Assembly (NCBI GenBank): GCA_017849455.1
Contig: JAFIGX010000004.1
Location: forward strand, 124,001-188,000
DNA from: Pseudobacter sp.
GTDB taxonomy: Bacteria > Bacteroidota > Bacteroidia > Chitinophagales > Chitinophagaceae
Length of the DNA stretch: 64,000 nt
Direction: 5' to 3'
Shown here piece after piece: positions 37,901 through 45,208 of this stretch. The first letter of the stretch is position 1. Every line of letters starts with the position of its first letter. Made by a program: the position numbers and the translations under genes. A model generated the notes under the pieces. The model searched no databases and was not told the origin of the DNA. It was given only the letters and a program-made list of their open reading frames with translations.

Positions 37901-38482
37901 CAGGTCTTCGATCCGTGCCAGGTCCTGTTCGGTAGCGTCGAGTTTTTGTTTGGCTTCTTTTTTCCTGGTCTTATAGATGGAGATGCCCGCGGCCTGTTCG
38001 AGCATGCGGCGGCGGCTGTTCTCTTTGTCCTTGATGATCTCATCCACCATTCCCAGTTCGATGATGGCATAGCTGTCGGTGCTCACACCGGTATCCAGGA
38101 ACAGGTTCTGGATATCTTTCAGGCGGCATTGAACATCATTGAGGCGATACTCGCTTTCCCCGCTTTTATAGAATTTCCTGGTAACGGTAACGGTATTGAA
38201 TTCGGTAGGCAAAAGGTTACGCGTATTCTCAAAGGTAAGGCTCACTTCGGCCAGGCCGCTGGCGGAACGGGTCTTTGAACCATTGAACACGAGGCTTTCA
38301 AGGTTTTCACTCCGGAGATGGCTGATCTTTTGTTCACCGATCACCCAGCGGATACTGTCCACGATATTGCTCTTACCACATCCATTGGGGCCGATGACAC
38401 CGGTGATGCCTGTGTCGAAGTTCAGTACGGTCTTGTCCGCAAAACTCTTGAAGCCCTTAATTTCGAGACTCTTTAATCGCAC
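34964..38482 (-). CDS. smc: chromosome segregation protein SMC
   Basis: A 1172-residue ATPase of full family length. The N-terminal head has FKSFADKTVL and Walker A GPNGCGKSN; two long coiled coils flank a hinge (about 510-680, with YLNYYVVNSLEEG and KYSLTGGSVGMFEGK). The C-terminal head has the signature QLSGGEKTLTATALL and Walker B FCILDEVDAPLDD. SMC dimers work with ScpA and ScpB to compact and segregate chromosomes; neither partner gene is in the window. Minus-strand single gene with a terminator at 34901. Confidence 0.97.
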   Translation of the reverse strand: MRLKSLEIKGFKSFADKTVLNFDTGITGVIGPNGCGKSNIVDSIRWVIGEQKISHLRSENLESLVFNGSKTRSASGLAEVSLTFENTRNLLPTEFNTVTVTRKFYKSGESEYRLNDVQCRLKDIQNLFLDTGVSTDSYAIIELGMVDEIIKDKENSRRRMLEQAAGISIYKTRKKEAKQKLDATEQDLARIEDLLFEINNQLKSLENQAKKAEKYYEIKKDYREVSIELAKAALEGFNLTYRELNSQSETETDKKVRIEAEIANEEAAIEQEKVGFIEKERALQSMQHEFNDLLQTLRSKENDKNLASQRLNFLKERQASLQEFLSKSEGQLKGLEESIEFTRLQIGEEQGKLEGLEQQLDDLKASSEEKRSIFDEKRVYVDSLRSENLSIQRNQFEAEKKVAVADTSIQNIQQSINQIEEEREVRSSQLKQLEEEMLTKEQELESRKTDLQQLQEHHERTKEQILQTQAQVEELRQQLAEENRKLDAKRNEHDLLKSLIDSMEGYPESVKFLHNNPNWNHTAPILTDIIYVKEEYRAAVENVLEPYLNYYVVNSLEEGLKAVRLLDENKKGKANFFLLDRLNGPVEAAHQPNDTIPAMQVIEVDAQYRQLAEHLLGHVFIAENESALDNSNGAVVLEKHGKYVKGKYSLTGGSVGMFEGKKIGRAKNLEKLSEEIHLQEGVVNGLKADIQHKHNEVIGYNEQLKETAIKQAQEDINRLTNQVFSLQNKIESLHGLQGSSRNRLEELQQNLQDTASSIEGTRQQWMELVNLLNELRDKLKSAEDDYKGSEDEYNRALASYNEFNLQVTRQHSKINALTQELEFKSNQLNDLRNQIDSNASQLKQTSENITENEDTLANAENGLVDMLRRKEEEEKKLNEADQAYYNLRNALNEKESELRHKVKEREQIEHLLSEIKDRLNELKLQLAGMKERLNVEFRINLDEIIDQPRTGDTPVEELQEKCDRMKKRLENLGEVNPTAIEAFQEMKKRYEFILEQKNDLVSAKDSLMQTIQEVEATANQQFLDTFNRVRDNFQKVFKALFTEDDTADMILENPENLAETGIDIIAKPKGKRPSSITQLSGGEKTLTATALLFAIYLIKPAPFCILDEVDAPLDDANVGKFTNMIRKFSEESQFIIVTHNKMTMSAVDVIYGVTMQEPGVSKLVPVDFRNLN

Positions 38483-38666
38483 GTTGTCAAAATTTTAAAG
38501 GACAGCAAATATATAGGAATGCAGGTACAAAATACATCGCGGTTCGTTCCCAACTTTAATAAATATTAACTTCTTATGCACAAACCCTTTGCCGTGATTC
38601 TTTTATGCAGATTGTGGGGATAAAAAGACAGGAATTGCCTGTAATAACTGTTTTTTAGAGTTGTTT

Positions 38667-38918
38667 CTACCTGTAAATGTCTTTTCGGGCGCCAATGTCC
38701 AAGACCAGCACCTGTAAGACTCTATCTTCAATCCGATAAATCACTCTATAATCACCTATACGTATTCTATAACCCGGACGGCCTTCCAGCTTCTTATAAC
38801 CGTGTGGACGCGGGTTTTCAGCCAGTTCATCAATGGCTTTCACAATACGATTAAAATGTGGAGGAGGGATTTTTTTCAGTTGTTTTTCGGCATAGCGATC
38901 GATAACAACCTGGTACAT
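38667..38918 (-). CDS. RelE/ParE-family toxin
   Basis: An 83-residue protein with the RelE fold pattern: an early AEKQLKKIPPPHFNRI helix pair, GYKKLEGRPGYRIRIGDYRVIYRI and a closing strand LVLDIGARKDIYR. RelE members cleave mRNA at the ribosome, ParE members poison gyrase; the basic Arg/Lys-rich sheet fits a RelE-type RNase better, but this is not certain. It begins six bases after the antitoxin stop, a normal toxin-antitoxin order. Confidence 0.88.
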   Translation of the reverse strand: MYQVVIDRYAEKQLKKIPPPHFNRIVKAIDELAENPRPHGYKKLEGRPGYRIRIGDYRVIYRIEDRVLQVLVLDIGARKDIYR

Positions 38919-38924
38919 TGATAA

Positions 38925-39128
38925 TTACTTTTTTCGACTTGATTTATGGTGTTTTACGGAATCCTCGAACGGGATGAATTGATGTTTCCGTTTCATAGCC
39001 TTATCGAATGCTTTGATATCATCCAGTTCTTCCAATTTTTCCAGTATTTTTTTATACCGGGTCATCGAGATCTGAACAGCTATCGCATTCCCCTTTTTAT
39101 CCATCACTACCTGTTCCATGATGTTCAT
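38925..39128 (-). CDS. Phd/YefM-like antitoxin
   Basis: A 67-residue partner of the RelE-type toxin, with a short N-terminal strand-helix part (MEQVVMDKKGNAIAVQISMT, about 4-23) and a charged helical C-terminus rich in Lys and Glu that would wrap the toxin. An internal ATG three codons in is an alternative start. Antitoxins of this kind usually repress their own operon; a palindromic operator was not evident. Assignment rests on size, charge and position. Confidence 0.8.
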   Translation of the reverse strand: MNIMEQVVMDKKGNAIAVQISMTRYKKILEKLEELDDIKAFDKAMKRKHQFIPFEDSVKHHKSSRKK

Positions 39129-39179
39129 AGACTGAATTCTTGTGAATCAAATTTAGAAATTTTTATTCAAATCCCGAAC

Positions 39180-40061
39180 CTATGCCACGGAACTCTTTGA
39201 CAGCTCCCATCCCAGCATTGCTTTTTTACGTTCGGTGCCCCAATGGTAGTCTGCAATGATGAGGCTCTTGCGGATCACCCGGTGACAGGGAATGAGGTAA
39301 GCCACGGGATTGGCGCCTACTGCAGAGCCCACGGCCTGCAGGGCTCTCGGCTCACCGATATGTTTTGCAATGGCCTGGTAAGTGCTTACTTCCCCATAAG
39401 GGATATCGAGCAATGCCTTCCATACTTTTACCTGGAAATTGGTGCCTTTTACTAGCACGTTCAGTTTTTCAACATTCTTGCGGGGCTCGCGTTGAAATAT
39501 GGCATTGGCCAGTTTTTCAGTACTGCCTTTCGCCGGTTTTATACTGGCTTTTTCCCAGGCGGATTCCAGTTCTGCGATGGCCGCTTTTTTATCCGGTCCC
39601 TGCAGGAAAGATAAATGAGCAATGCCCCGGTCCGTTGCCCCCAATATGATCTCTCCGAACGGTGTGGGATGAAATCCATATTCAATAGTTATCCCACTCC
39701 CCTTTTCCCTGTATTCCTGCGGTGTCACCGCTTCGAGGTTCACGAAAAGATCATAGACCCTCGACTGGCTCGATAATCCGGCCTCATCTGCCGCATCGAT
39801 AAGATTATCGAAACCGACGAGGTGCTGTTTGAGATAATCAGTAGTCAGGTATTGCAGGAACCTTTTCGGGCTGATCCCCGCCCACTCCGTGAAAGTGCGC
39901 TGGAAATGGAAAGGGCTCATGTTTACCTGCGCAGCCGTTTCTTCAAGCGTAGGCTGGTCCCTGAAGTGCTCATACAGGAAATCGATCGCTTTGGCGATCT
40001 GGTTGTATTGATAATTGGCGGATGTCACCTTTTTGAAAGGTATAACGTTCTGTGTTAACAT
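39180..40061 (-). CDS. AraC-type regulator fused to O6-alkylguanine-DNA alkyltransferase (Ada-like)
   Basis: A 293-residue fusion. An AraC helix-turn-helix pair (about 15-115, with LEETAAQVNMSPFHFQRTFTEWAG) is followed by an alkyltransferase domain with the acceptor motif PCHRV and DNA-binding GEPRALQAVGSAVGANP. The zinc-binding N-terminal domain of true Ada, which takes methyl groups from phosphotriesters, is absent. So repair of O6-alkylguanine is expected, but the usual Ada switch for autoinduction is missing. Start is ATG 40061 (MLTQNVIPF); an earlier ATG at 40142 adds a basic stretch unlike the family. Confidence 0.92.
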   Translation of the reverse strand: MLTQNVIPFKKVTSANYQYNQIAKAIDFLYEHFRDQPTLEETAAQVNMSPFHFQRTFTEWAGISPKRFLQYLTTDYLKQHLVGFDNLIDAADEAGLSSQSRVYDLFVNLEAVTPQEYREKGSGITIEYGFHPTPFGEIILGATDRGIAHLSFLQGPDKKAAIAELESAWEKASIKPAKGSTEKLANAIFQREPRKNVEKLNVLVKGTNFQVKVWKALLDIPYGEVSTYQAIAKHIGEPRALQAVGSAVGANPVAYLIPCHRVIRKSLIIADYHWGTERKKAMLGWELSKSSVA

Positions 40062-40196
40062 AACATTTGATTTTTTGTTGATGGAAAGAACCGAGTGCAA
40101 TTTCCGGCGGTCCCGCTTCCTGTTCAACCCGGTTCTTGCCATTCAGGCAACCATTCCGGCAGTTTTTGCTATCTTGATGGTGCAGAAAGCTTTGTC

Positions 40197-40619
40197 ATGA
40201 TCAAATTTTTTCTTTCTCTCCTGTTACTGGCCTTTCTATTTCCGGCTCGCGGGCAGGCGCAAAGTGCCAGCCCCAGGCCCGACAGCATTTCATTCCACCT
40301 GTACACGGACAGCCTCAAAAAAGGCATTCACAATTATATCAATGTGGATGCGAAATATCGCAATGGCCATTGGCTGCCGCTCTCAGCCAAAGAATTATCG
40401 TTCTCGGCAACAGCAGGAAAGTTCGACGGGAATAACCTCATCATCGATACCGCTTTCAAAGGAGAGAAAGTGACCATACGGGCCGTTCTGAAAAGCGATA
40501 CGGCCATGTGGAAGGAGATCACGATCTATCTGAAGAAGTGGGAGCCGAATGAGCGACTGAAGACGATGGAAGAAGTGATGCAGGGGAACGACAGGCCCCG
40601 AAAGAAAAGAAAAGGATAG
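40197..40619 (+). CDS. small secreted hypothetical protein
   Basis: A 140-residue protein with a signal peptide (IKFFLSLLLLAFLFPARGQAQ, about 2-21). The mature part looks like one beta domain (SISFHLYTDSLKKGIHNYIN, LPLSAKELSFSAT, VTIRAVLKSD, EITIYLKKWEP) and ends with a very basic tail (RPRKKRKG). No family recognised. The upstream in-frame ATG at 40095 lacks a signal peptide, so ATG 40197 is chosen. Divergent from the Ada-like gene. Confidence 0.7.
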   Translation: MIKFFLSLLLLAFLFPARGQAQSASPRPDSISFHLYTDSLKKGIHNYINVDAKYRNGHWLPLSAKELSFSATAGKFDGNNLIIDTAFKGEKVTIRAVLKSDTAMWKEITIYLKKWEPNERLKTMEEVMQGNDRPRKKRKG

Positions 40620-40635
40620 CTACCCCGTAAAAGTA

Positions 40636-40687
40636 ATTAGGTGGTAGGAATCAGGCATTCACTCATACCCAAGACCTAACACCTAAT
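40636..40687. repeat. short inverted repeat of ATTAGGTG words
   Basis: ATTAGGTGGTAGG (40636-40648) pairs with CCTAACACCTAAT (40675-40687) with one mismatch around a 26-base centre. It starts 16 bases after the stop codon of the small secreted protein and lies between it and the convergent transaldolase. The word-like arms recall the larger elements at 41.7 and 62.8 kb. Confidence 0.65.
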
Positions 40688-40714
40688 ACTTATTGTGATT
40701 GATAAATCGATTTC

Positions 40715-41392
40715 TTATTTCGCCCCGACCATTACCTCTTTCATCTTCTTGGCATCGTCGAGGAATTTAGCCAACCCGATATCGGTGAGCGGATGTTTCA
40801 GCAATCCTAAAATAGATTCCAGCGGGCAGGTGCAAACATCGGCGCCGGCTTCAGCGCATTTCACGATATGAAGCGCACTGCGGATGGAAGCGGCCAGGAT
40901 CTCCGTCTTGAAACCCTGCAGGTTATAGATATGGGAGATCTGCTCGATAAGCTGAACGCCGTCCCAATTGCTGTCGTCTATTCTACCAATGAACGGTGAA
41001 ACATAATTGGCGCCTGCTTTTGCAGCCAGGATGGCCTGACCGGCAGAGAAAACAAGCGTACAGTTGGTGCGGATGCCATTGTCGGAAAACCATTTCAGGG
41101 CTTTTACCCCGTCTTTGATCATGGGCACTTTCACCACGATATTCGGGTGAATGGCCGCCAGTTTTTTACCTTCTTCAATAATGCCGGCGAGATCCGTCGA
41201 GATCACTTCGACACTCACATCGCCACCATCCACCAGTTCACAGATAGTGAGATAATGCTGATTGATGGCCTCTTCCCCACGGATCCCTTCTTTCGCCATC
41301 AGGGATGGATTGGTAGTGACCCCATCGAGGATGCCAAGATCATGCGCTTCCTTGATCTGTGCGAGATTAGCCGTATCAATAAAGAATTTCAT
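40715..41392 (-). CDS. transaldolase / fructose-6-phosphate aldolase family
   Basis: A 225-residue short transaldolase (TalC/FSA type). Conserved GVTTNPSL, the Schiff-base Lys in VVKVPM, TLVFSAGQAILAAKAGA and YVSPFIGRIDD are all present. It moves a three-carbon unit between sugar phosphates in the pentose phosphate pathway, or cleaves fructose 6-phosphate; the two activities cannot be told apart by eye. The gene lies directly downstream of the SRP RNA on the same strand. Confidence 0.92.
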   Translation of the reverse strand: MKFFIDTANLAQIKEAHDLGILDGVTTNPSLMAKEGIRGEEAINQHYLTICELVDGGDVSVEVISTDLAGIIEEGKKLAAIHPNIVVKVPMIKDGVKALKWFSDNGIRTNCTLVFSAGQAILAAKAGANYVSPFIGRIDDSNWDGVQLIEQISHIYNLQGFKTEILAASIRSALHIVKCAEAGADVCTCPLESILGLLKHPLTDIGLAKFLDDAKKMKEVMVGAK

Positions 41393-41512
41393 AGTATTTA
41401 CTATTTAGATGTATACAATAATGGGAGGTTGAGCGGACTTTCAATAATTAACAGGAGACAGTGTTGAAGTGTTCGAAGGACCATACTAAATTCAGTCATT
41501 TACGATCTCCGG

Positions 41513-41623
41513 AAAAAAAGAAAAAAGGCAGATTACTTACATCGCACCGCTACAACCGCCTACCCTTGCTGCCTTCCGGCCCTGGGGGGGTTCAGCAGGA
41601 GCTGGTCGTGTAAGACCTGCCGG
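41513..41623 (-). ncRNA. ffs: signal recognition particle RNA (small bacterial type)
   Basis: On the minus strand the conserved domain IV core GGCCGGAAGGCAGCAAGG is present with the partner CTGCTGAACCCCCC. A closing stem joins GGCAGGTCTTACA near the 5' end (about 41623) to TGTAAGTAATCTGCC at the 3' end (41527-41541), followed by T-rich sequence to 41513 that acts as the terminator. A -7-like TATCTTCG at 41627-41634 fits a start near 41620. It pairs with Ffh to target membrane and secreted proteins. Exact ends are estimates. Confidence 0.93.
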
Positions 41624-41666
41624 CCGCGAAGATACGATGTTTTTTGATTACGCCGGGATAATTGTT

Positions 41667-41779
41667 AGTTGGCAGTTTGCAGTTGGCAATTGGCAGTCGG
41701 GTAACAGTTTGAGTTCTCGATCGACATTCTTCTATTCGGGGAAATCAAACTGCCAATTGCCAACTGCAAACTGCCAACT
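41667..41779. repeat. perfect 31-bp inverted repeat adjoining a stop codon
   Basis: The left arm (41667-41697, beginning AGTTGGCAGTTTGCAGTTGG) is exactly complementary to 41749-41779, with a 51-base unrelated centre. Each arm is a degenerate seven-base repeat (AGTTGGC, AGTTTGC, AGTTGGC, AATTGGC). The right arm ends one base before the stop codon of the T9SS plug gene, so in the mRNA the hairpin starts immediately after translation ends. There is no T run, so a simple terminator is not obvious. Confidence 0.95.
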
Positions 41780-41780
41780 C

Positions 41781-43076
41781 TCAATAACTCTGCCCTCTCA
41801 ACCCCTGCCTGCCCGTGAATGAGTTGAGGCTCGTGCATCCGATCAGTTCATCTGCCCTTCCACCCAATGGCCTGTAATATACCAAGATCATGTACTGATT
41901 TTCGCTTTCCCAGAAATTCCCTTCCGTGAATTCGAAAGAGGCTGCACGTTTGGCAGCAAGTTTATCGATCGTTACATACGAATAGTCATAATAGCCCTGC
42001 TTCAGGAATAAGCTGGTCTCATATACACCTTTATCGGGATTGTACACCATTTTGGCGCTGTCGTTCAGGTTGTAATTGGTTAGCTGGCCAAAAAGGTAGA
42101 TATCCTTGTCGGGAAATGGGATATTGCCTTCAGGCACGAATGTGAAATGCACGGTGGCATAGTCGGTTTGCCACAGGGGATTGATGCTTTCCGTTGTTTC
42201 GATCGTGTACATACCATTGGCATCACGGAAGAAATTGAATTTCTGCCGGCTCCTGTCCACATCCGGTTTCACGAAGATCTCGGTGCTGGTCTTGCCATAT
42301 TTTGCATTGGCAATGCGATCGCTCTGGAAGCGGAAACTGCGGAGGTCGATCCAGCGCCATTCCTTCCCTGCCGGGAAAATGGCATCATTCTCCGTATTGT
42401 ATTCGATCGAATTGCGGGAAAAGAATGTGGGCCTTAACTTACTAACGGCATTGTCCCACCGATAATTCTGCAAGATGACCACATTCACCTGCTGCATCTG
42501 GTTCACCACATTGAGCCCTTCATTCAGGTTCACTTTGAACTGCACTTTCTGGTGGGTGCGGAAATACTGGCCATTATAAGGTTGCTGGATGGTTGCGGGG
42601 ATCACCGATTTTTCATCGAGCACCAGCAGGCGCTTGGTGAAGACAGTTTGGGAGGTATCGGCATTCAGGAATACGCGCAATATATAATTGCCCGAACGGG
42701 AAGGCATACAGTTCTGGTCGGGCAGCAATGCCTGGTAATGCGTGTAGCGGGTGAATGCGAGGGAAGAGGTACGGTAATTGGTGAGCCGCTGGTTGGAAAA
42801 CCCTTTCAGGTAGTCGAAATAACTGAGCATGCAGGGCGTCCAGTCGGCATTGCACAGTTCGAAAGTATAATAATAACTTTTTATCCCACCCCCGATATCA
42901 TCGAAGTGAAGCTCCAGCCTTTCTCCACTGTTCAGTTTGATCAACGGATAGCTCAACTGGTTCCCATACTGAAACAGTTGCACGGACCTGATCGCAGGTG
43001 AATAGACAGCATCCGGGATCTGCGCCCATGCGGGTACGGTGAGAAAGACCAGTACTGCTATCGGCAATAGCTTCAT
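41781..43076 (-). CDS. type IX secretion system plug protein (DUF5103)
   Basis: A 431-residue exported protein with a signal peptide (about 1-18, ending AWAQ). It has the DUF5103 pattern: LHFDDIGGGIKSYYYTFELC and NADWTPCMLSYFDYLKGF, then a beta-sandwich middle and a carbohydrate-binding-like end with DIYLFGQLTNYNLN. In Flavobacterium the plug protein closes the periplasmic side of the SprA translocon of the type IX system. No other T9SS gene is in the window, so it is a scattered member, as is usual. A perfect inverted repeat abuts its stop codon. Confidence 0.88.
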   Translation of the reverse strand: MKLLPIAVLVFLTVPAWAQIPDAVYSPAIRSVQLFQYGNQLSYPLIKLNSGERLELHFDDIGGGIKSYYYTFELCNADWTPCMLSYFDYLKGFSNQRLTNYRTSSLAFTRYTHYQALLPDQNCMPSRSGNYILRVFLNADTSQTVFTKRLLVLDEKSVIPATIQQPYNGQYFRTHQKVQFKVNLNEGLNVVNQMQQVNVVILQNYRWDNAVSKLRPTFFSRNSIEYNTENDAIFPAGKEWRWIDLRSFRFQSDRIANAKYGKTSTEIFVKPDVDRSRQKFNFFRDANGMYTIETTESINPLWQTDYATVHFTFVPEGNIPFPDKDIYLFGQLTNYNLNDSAKMVYNPDKGVYETSLFLKQGYYDYSYVTIDKLAAKRAASFEFTEGNFWESENQYMILVYYRPLGGRADELIGCTSLNSFTGRQGLRGQSY

Positions 43077-43189
43077 AGTGCTTTTTTTGGTTTCATAAAT
43101 GTAACGATCACAATGTTAACATAAATACCGAAAAAATACTGTCAATATTCGATCCAGCGGCTATTTTTGAGGCAAGAAAACTATCCCTT

Positions 43190-44419
43190 TTGAATTTCGC
43201 AGCCTATATCGCCCGCCGTATTGCCTTCAATCAACAGAAATCGTTCTCACGGTTCGTGATCCGGTTGTCGGTGGCTGCAACGGTGATCAGTGTTGCCGTG
43301 ATGATCGTTACGCTGGCATTCGCCACTGGTTTCCAGCAAACCGTCAGTCAGAAAATCTTCAGTTTCTGGGGCCATATCCGCATCCAGAGCTTCGATGCGG
43401 CCCGCGTGTCCATTGCCGAAGAAACGCCTATCCTGATGAGCGATTCCGTGAGAGACCTGAAAAAGATCGATCCGGCTGTAAAAACGGTGCAGGCTTTCGC
43501 CACCCGGAGCGCCATCCTGAAAACAGAAGAGACCATCGAAGGCGTATTGTTCAAAGGCGTAGAGAAAAATTATGATTTCAGCAACCTGAAAAATTTCCTC
43601 CAGGCAGGTCGCTGGATCAACTTTGCAGACAGTGGTTATAGCAACGAGATCAACCTTTCTGCCTTTACTGCCAATCAACTGAAGCTGTCGGTCAATGACC
43701 AGGTGCTGATCTATTTCATTCAACCCGGTTCAGCCCCCCGTACACGCAAGCTCACGGTAGCAGGTATTTACAAGACAGGTATCGAAGAATATGATAAGCT
43801 CATCGCCATCGGCGACCTGAAATTGTTGCAAAGGCTCAATAACTGGGAGCCCAACCAGATCGGGGGATACGAGATATTCCTGAATGATTTCAAACAGATG
43901 GACAGGGTCAATGAAGATATTATCCCCTACCTGCCTGCAGGGTTGCAGGGCAATACTATCAGGAATATCTATCCGAATATTTTCGACTGGCTCGCCCTGC
44001 AGAACAAGACCATCGTGATCGTTCTCATTATCATGATCGCCATTGCCCTGCTGAACCTGATCACCTGTTTACTGATCCTGGTGCTGGAGAGGACCCGCAT
44101 GGTGGGTATCCTGAAAGCCCTCGGCTCACGCACTTTTTCCATTCAACAGATCTTTCTGTATCATGGCGCGGTGATCACTGGGACAGGATTGCTGATCGGC
44201 AATTTCGTGGGACTGCTGATCTGCTGGTTGCAGCAGCGCTATGGGTTTATCAGCCTGCCGGAAGATGCCTATTATATTTCCAAAGCCGCCGTTCAGGTGA
44301 TATGGTGGCAGGTCTTGCTCGTGAACGCCGGGACTTTCCTGATCTGCTTTCTCGTGCTGATGATACCGAGCTACCTGGTACGTAAGATACAACCGGTGAA
44401 GGCCATCCAGTTCCGTTAA
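43190..44419 (+). CDS. LolC/LolE-like ABC transporter permease (FtsX/MacB type)
   Basis: A 409-residue inner-membrane protein with an N-terminal helix (about 25-47), a large periplasmic domain (about 50-270) and three C-terminal helices containing the FtsX motif ERTRMVGILKALGSR. Such permeases with an ABC ATPase extract lipoproteins toward the outer membrane; no ATPase gene is adjacent, so the partner is elsewhere. The start is TTG at 43190, giving the conserved NFAAYIARRI. It converges with the SpoU methylase four bases away. Confidence 0.88.
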   Translation: MNFAAYIARRIAFNQQKSFSRFVIRLSVAATVISVAVMIVTLAFATGFQQTVSQKIFSFWGHIRIQSFDAARVSIAEETPILMSDSVRDLKKIDPAVKTVQAFATRSAILKTEETIEGVLFKGVEKNYDFSNLKNFLQAGRWINFADSGYSNEINLSAFTANQLKLSVNDQVLIYFIQPGSAPRTRKLTVAGIYKTGIEEYDKLIAIGDLKLLQRLNNWEPNQIGGYEIFLNDFKQMDRVNEDIIPYLPAGLQGNTIRNIYPNIFDWLALQNKTIVIVLIIMIAIALLNLITCLLILVLERTRMVGILKALGSRTFSIQQIFLYHGAVITGTGLLIGNFVGLLICWLQQRYGFISLPEDAYYISKAAVQVIWWQVLLVNAGTFLICFLVLMIPSYLVRKIQPVKAIQFR

Positions 44420-44423
44420 TTTC

Positions 44424-45188
44424 TTACCCGCAGACCTTCGAAAGAATGATCCCCGTGGCCACTGCTGCATTCAATGATTCTGCCGCTCCCCTTCTCGGGA
44501 TGGTGATCCGCTTTTGTGAAAGGGCGAGCAATTCCTCACTGATCCCCTTCGATTCATTCCCGATGAGGATGATCCCTGATCTCATGGGCGATAATTTATC
44601 GATCCCGATCCCTTCCAGTGCTGCAGCATAGACCGGCAATTCCTTATGCGATCTGATAAAAGCAGGTAGGTCTTCATATAGTACCTGTACACGGGCAATA
44701 CTGCCCATGGTCGATTGTACCACTTTCGGACTGAATACATCGGCGCTGCTGTTGCTGCAGATCACCGTGCCGACCCCGAACCAGTCTGCACATCGTATGA
44801 TAGTGCCCAGGTTACCGGGGTCCTGGATGGTATCGAGCATGAGTGAAACGGTATCCCGCATATCCCTACCCGCCGGGAAGACCGGCTTGCTGAATATGCC
44901 CAATACCTGGTTAGGTGTTTGGAGGAATGAAATACGCTCCAGTTCCGAGGGAGATACTTCAACGAGCAGGTCTTTTACCTGTGAAGCCTTACGGGGCTCT
45001 CCCGCCGCAGCTTCAGCGTAGGCAGACAGCCACTCGGCTGTGGCAAACAATTGTCGCGGCATCATATTGCCTGCGTTTAAGAGTTCGTTAATAATCCTGG
45101 GCCCCTCTGCAATAAAAACACCTTCTTCATCCCTTAATTTTTTCTGGCTTAAACTTTGAATATATTTGACCTGCGATTTAACCAACAT
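44424..45188 (-). CDS. SpoU/TrmH-family RNA 2'-O-methyltransferase
   Basis: A 254-residue SPOUT enzyme. The N-terminal substrate-binding part begins KYIQSLSQKKLRDEEGVFIAEG; the knotted domain has LDTIQDPGNLGTIIRCADWFG, ILIGNESKGISEE and IPRRGAAESLNAAVATGI. It transfers methyl from S-adenosylmethionine to ribose, in 23S rRNA or tRNA. Start is ATG 45188; the earlier ATG at 45215 would overlap the divergent TamL gene. That leaves only 20 bases between two divergent starts. Confidence 0.93.
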   Translation of the reverse strand: MLVKSQVKYIQSLSQKKLRDEEGVFIAEGPRIINELLNAGNMMPRQLFATAEWLSAYAEAAAGEPRKASQVKDLLVEVSPSELERISFLQTPNQVLGIFSKPVFPAGRDMRDTVSLMLDTIQDPGNLGTIIRCADWFGVGTVICSNSSADVFSPKVVQSTMGSIARVQVLYEDLPAFIRSHKELPVYAAALEGIGIDKLSPMRSGIILIGNESKGISEELLALSQKRITIPRRGAAESLNAAVATGIILSKVCG

Positions 45189-45208
45189 TGCGCTTCGTTT
45201 AAAGTTAT

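Noticed and set aside
37124..38278. 384-codon plus-strand frame opposite smc
   Set aside because: Phe/Leu/Gln-rich antisense of the SMC coiled coil.
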